This document shows positions 63,234-64,000 of a stretch of 64,000 nt of DNA, one piece after another (the first letter of the stretch is position 1; every line of letters starts with the position of its first letter). The position numbers were made by a program, and so were the translations under genes. The notes beneath the pieces are model-generated. The model made no database searches. It saw nothing but the letters and a program-made list of their open reading frames with translations, and had not been told where the DNA came from. Location of the stretch: contig NZ_CP056775.1 in the NCBI RefSeq assembly GCF_016894445.1, forward strand, positions 5,885,001 to 5,949,000, read 5' to 3'. The stretch is from Dyadobacter sandarakinus (GTDB taxonomy: Bacteria; Bacteroidota; Bacteroidia; Cytophagales; Spirosomataceae).

Positions 63234-64000
63234 ATGAAGTACTACCTCATAGCCGGTGAGCGTTCCGGCGACCTGCACGGCTCCAACCTGATCAAGGGCA
63301 TTCGTGCCAGCGATCCGGAGGCCGAGTTCCGGGGGTGGGGAGGTGATATGATGCAAGTTGAGCACATGAAGCTCGTTACACACTATAAGGATACGGCTTT
63401 TATGGGATTTTGGGAGGTCGCCAAAAACCTGGGCACGATCCGGGGGTTTCTGAAAAAGTGTAAGTCCGATATCCTTTCCTGGCAGCCCGATGCGCTGATC
63501 CTCATTGATTATCCGGGATTTAATCTTCGTATCGCAGCTTTTGCCAAATCGCGGGGCTTAAAGGTCTTTTATTACATATCCCCCAAGGTATGGGCCTGGA
63601 ACCAGCGGCGTGCCTGGAAAATTAAAGAGACTGTCGACCGCATGTTCGTAATCTTCCCGTTTGAGGTAGATTTTTATAAAAAGTACGACTTTAAGGTCGA
63701 CTATGTGGGTAATCCCTTGATGGACGCGATTAAGGCATTTACGCCTGATCCGGCGTTCCGGGCAAAAAATAACCTGGATAGCAGCAAGCCGATCATTGCA
63801 TTGCTCCCGGGCAGCAGGCGGCAGGAAATCGAGGGAATGCTGAACGTGATGCTGGCAGTGCGGCCGCATTTTCCCGCATATCAGTTTGTTATCGCAGGTG
63901 TAAATAGCCTGCCTGCATCTCTATATGAGCAATATCTCGCAAATGCGGGTGTATCCATCGTTTATGAAGCTACCTATGATCTGCTGGTCAATGCAGAGGC
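63234..64000 (+). CDS. lpxB: lipid-A-disaccharide synthase, 3' end outside the window
   Basis: First 255 codons only; the frame is open to the last base. Starts MKYYLIAGERSGDLHGSNLI, the family N-terminus, and continues with FRGWGGDMM, KDTAFMGFWEV, IDYPGFNLRIA, YYISPKVWAWNQRR, VGNPLMDAI and LLPGSRRQEI, all LpxB (GT19) landmarks. It joins UDP-diacylglucosamine and lipid X to the lipid A disaccharide at the inner-membrane cytoplasmic face. Its expected length is about 370 residues. Confidence 0.95.
   Translation, partial: MKYYLIAGERSGDLHGSNLIKGIRASDPEAEFRGWGGDMMQVEHMKLVTHYKDTAFMGFWEVAKNLGTIRGFLKKCKSDILSWQPDALILIDYPGFNLRIAAFAKSRGLKVFYYISPKVWAWNQRRAWKIKETVDRMFVIFPFEVDFYKKYDFKVDYVGNPLMDAIKAFTPDPAFRAKNNLDSSKPIIALLPGSRRQEIEGMLNVMLAVRPHFPAYQFVIAGVNSLPASLYEQYLANAGVSIVYEATYDLLVNAE

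Noticed and set aside
1-64000. tRNA, rRNA, insertion sequences, integrases or phage genes
   Set aside because: Read for T-arm GGTTCGA-type motifs, transposase and integrase motifs; none found. The GH25 lysozyme has no phage neighbours.

Overview
The window looks like a chromosomal segment of a Bacteroidota bacterium, most probably order Cytophagales and close to Dyadobacter/Spirosomaceae; the genus is inferred from overall gene style. Visible signs are two SusC/SusD pairs, an ECF sigma/FecR pair, -7 promoter boxes of the form TAnnTTTG, start codons mostly without Shine-Dalgarno sequences, an S16 protein with a long C-terminal tail, and a bacterial type A RNase P RNA. There is no tRNA, rRNA, transposase, integrase, phage gene or CRISPR array.

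Layout, left to right. 0.1-8.4 kb: leuS (with a palindromic in-frame insert), a small secreted protein, a GH25 muramidase, agmatine deiminase, an AEC permease, an inverted pair of 10-bp repeat arrays, and a Tat-signal aminotransferase. 8.4-14.5 kb: a leftward SusC-SusD-lipoprotein operon that continues into the aminotransferase and has a ~360-nt hairpin-rich leader. 14.5-17.8 kb: N-carbamoylputrescine amidase and two envelope glycolipid genes. 17.8-27.6 kb: a leftward sulfate-assimilation operon (TauE/SafE permease with a remnant siroheme-synthase domain, metZ-like, a PIN-domain toxin-antitoxin pair, cysH, cysD, cysN, HEPN-tailed sulfite reductase, SUMT). 27.7-41.4 kb: a frameshifted YoeB-type toxin locus, then a glycan-utilisation region (sigma/FecR/SusC/SusD/sugar isomerase, two GH29 fucosidases, glycosylasparaginase) with a RelE-type module. 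41.7-45.7 kb: a two-gene ABC exporter, SDR enzymes including fabG, and YefM-YoeB. 45.7-51.1 kb: VWA, DUF2279, Smr and DUF4403 proteins. 51.2-57.7 kb: rnpB, an OmpA-family protein, rpsP-rimM-trmD, a GNAT enzyme, an RluD-like synthase and a PLP desulfhydrase/deaminase. 57.7-64 kb: a CPA2 antiporter, sufB, hldD, a queD-like gene and the start of lpxB, which is cut by the window edge.

How the genes work together. The sulfur block takes sulfate through APS to sulfite and sulfide, makes the precorrin-2 precursor of siroheme, and incorporates sulfide into an amino acid. The glycan block pairs two alpha-L-fucosidases with a glycosylasparaginase, which fits breakdown of fucosylated N-glycan stubs. LPS genes (GT9, LpxL-like acyltransferase, hldD, lpxB) are scattered.

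The signals most worth following are the inverted 10-bp arrays (6941-7200), the structured SusC leader (13780-14140), the palindrome inside leuS, the truncated siroheme-synthase/TSUP fusion, and the repeat-filled spacers of the sulfur operon. Nothing here is clearly a new defence or mobile system.
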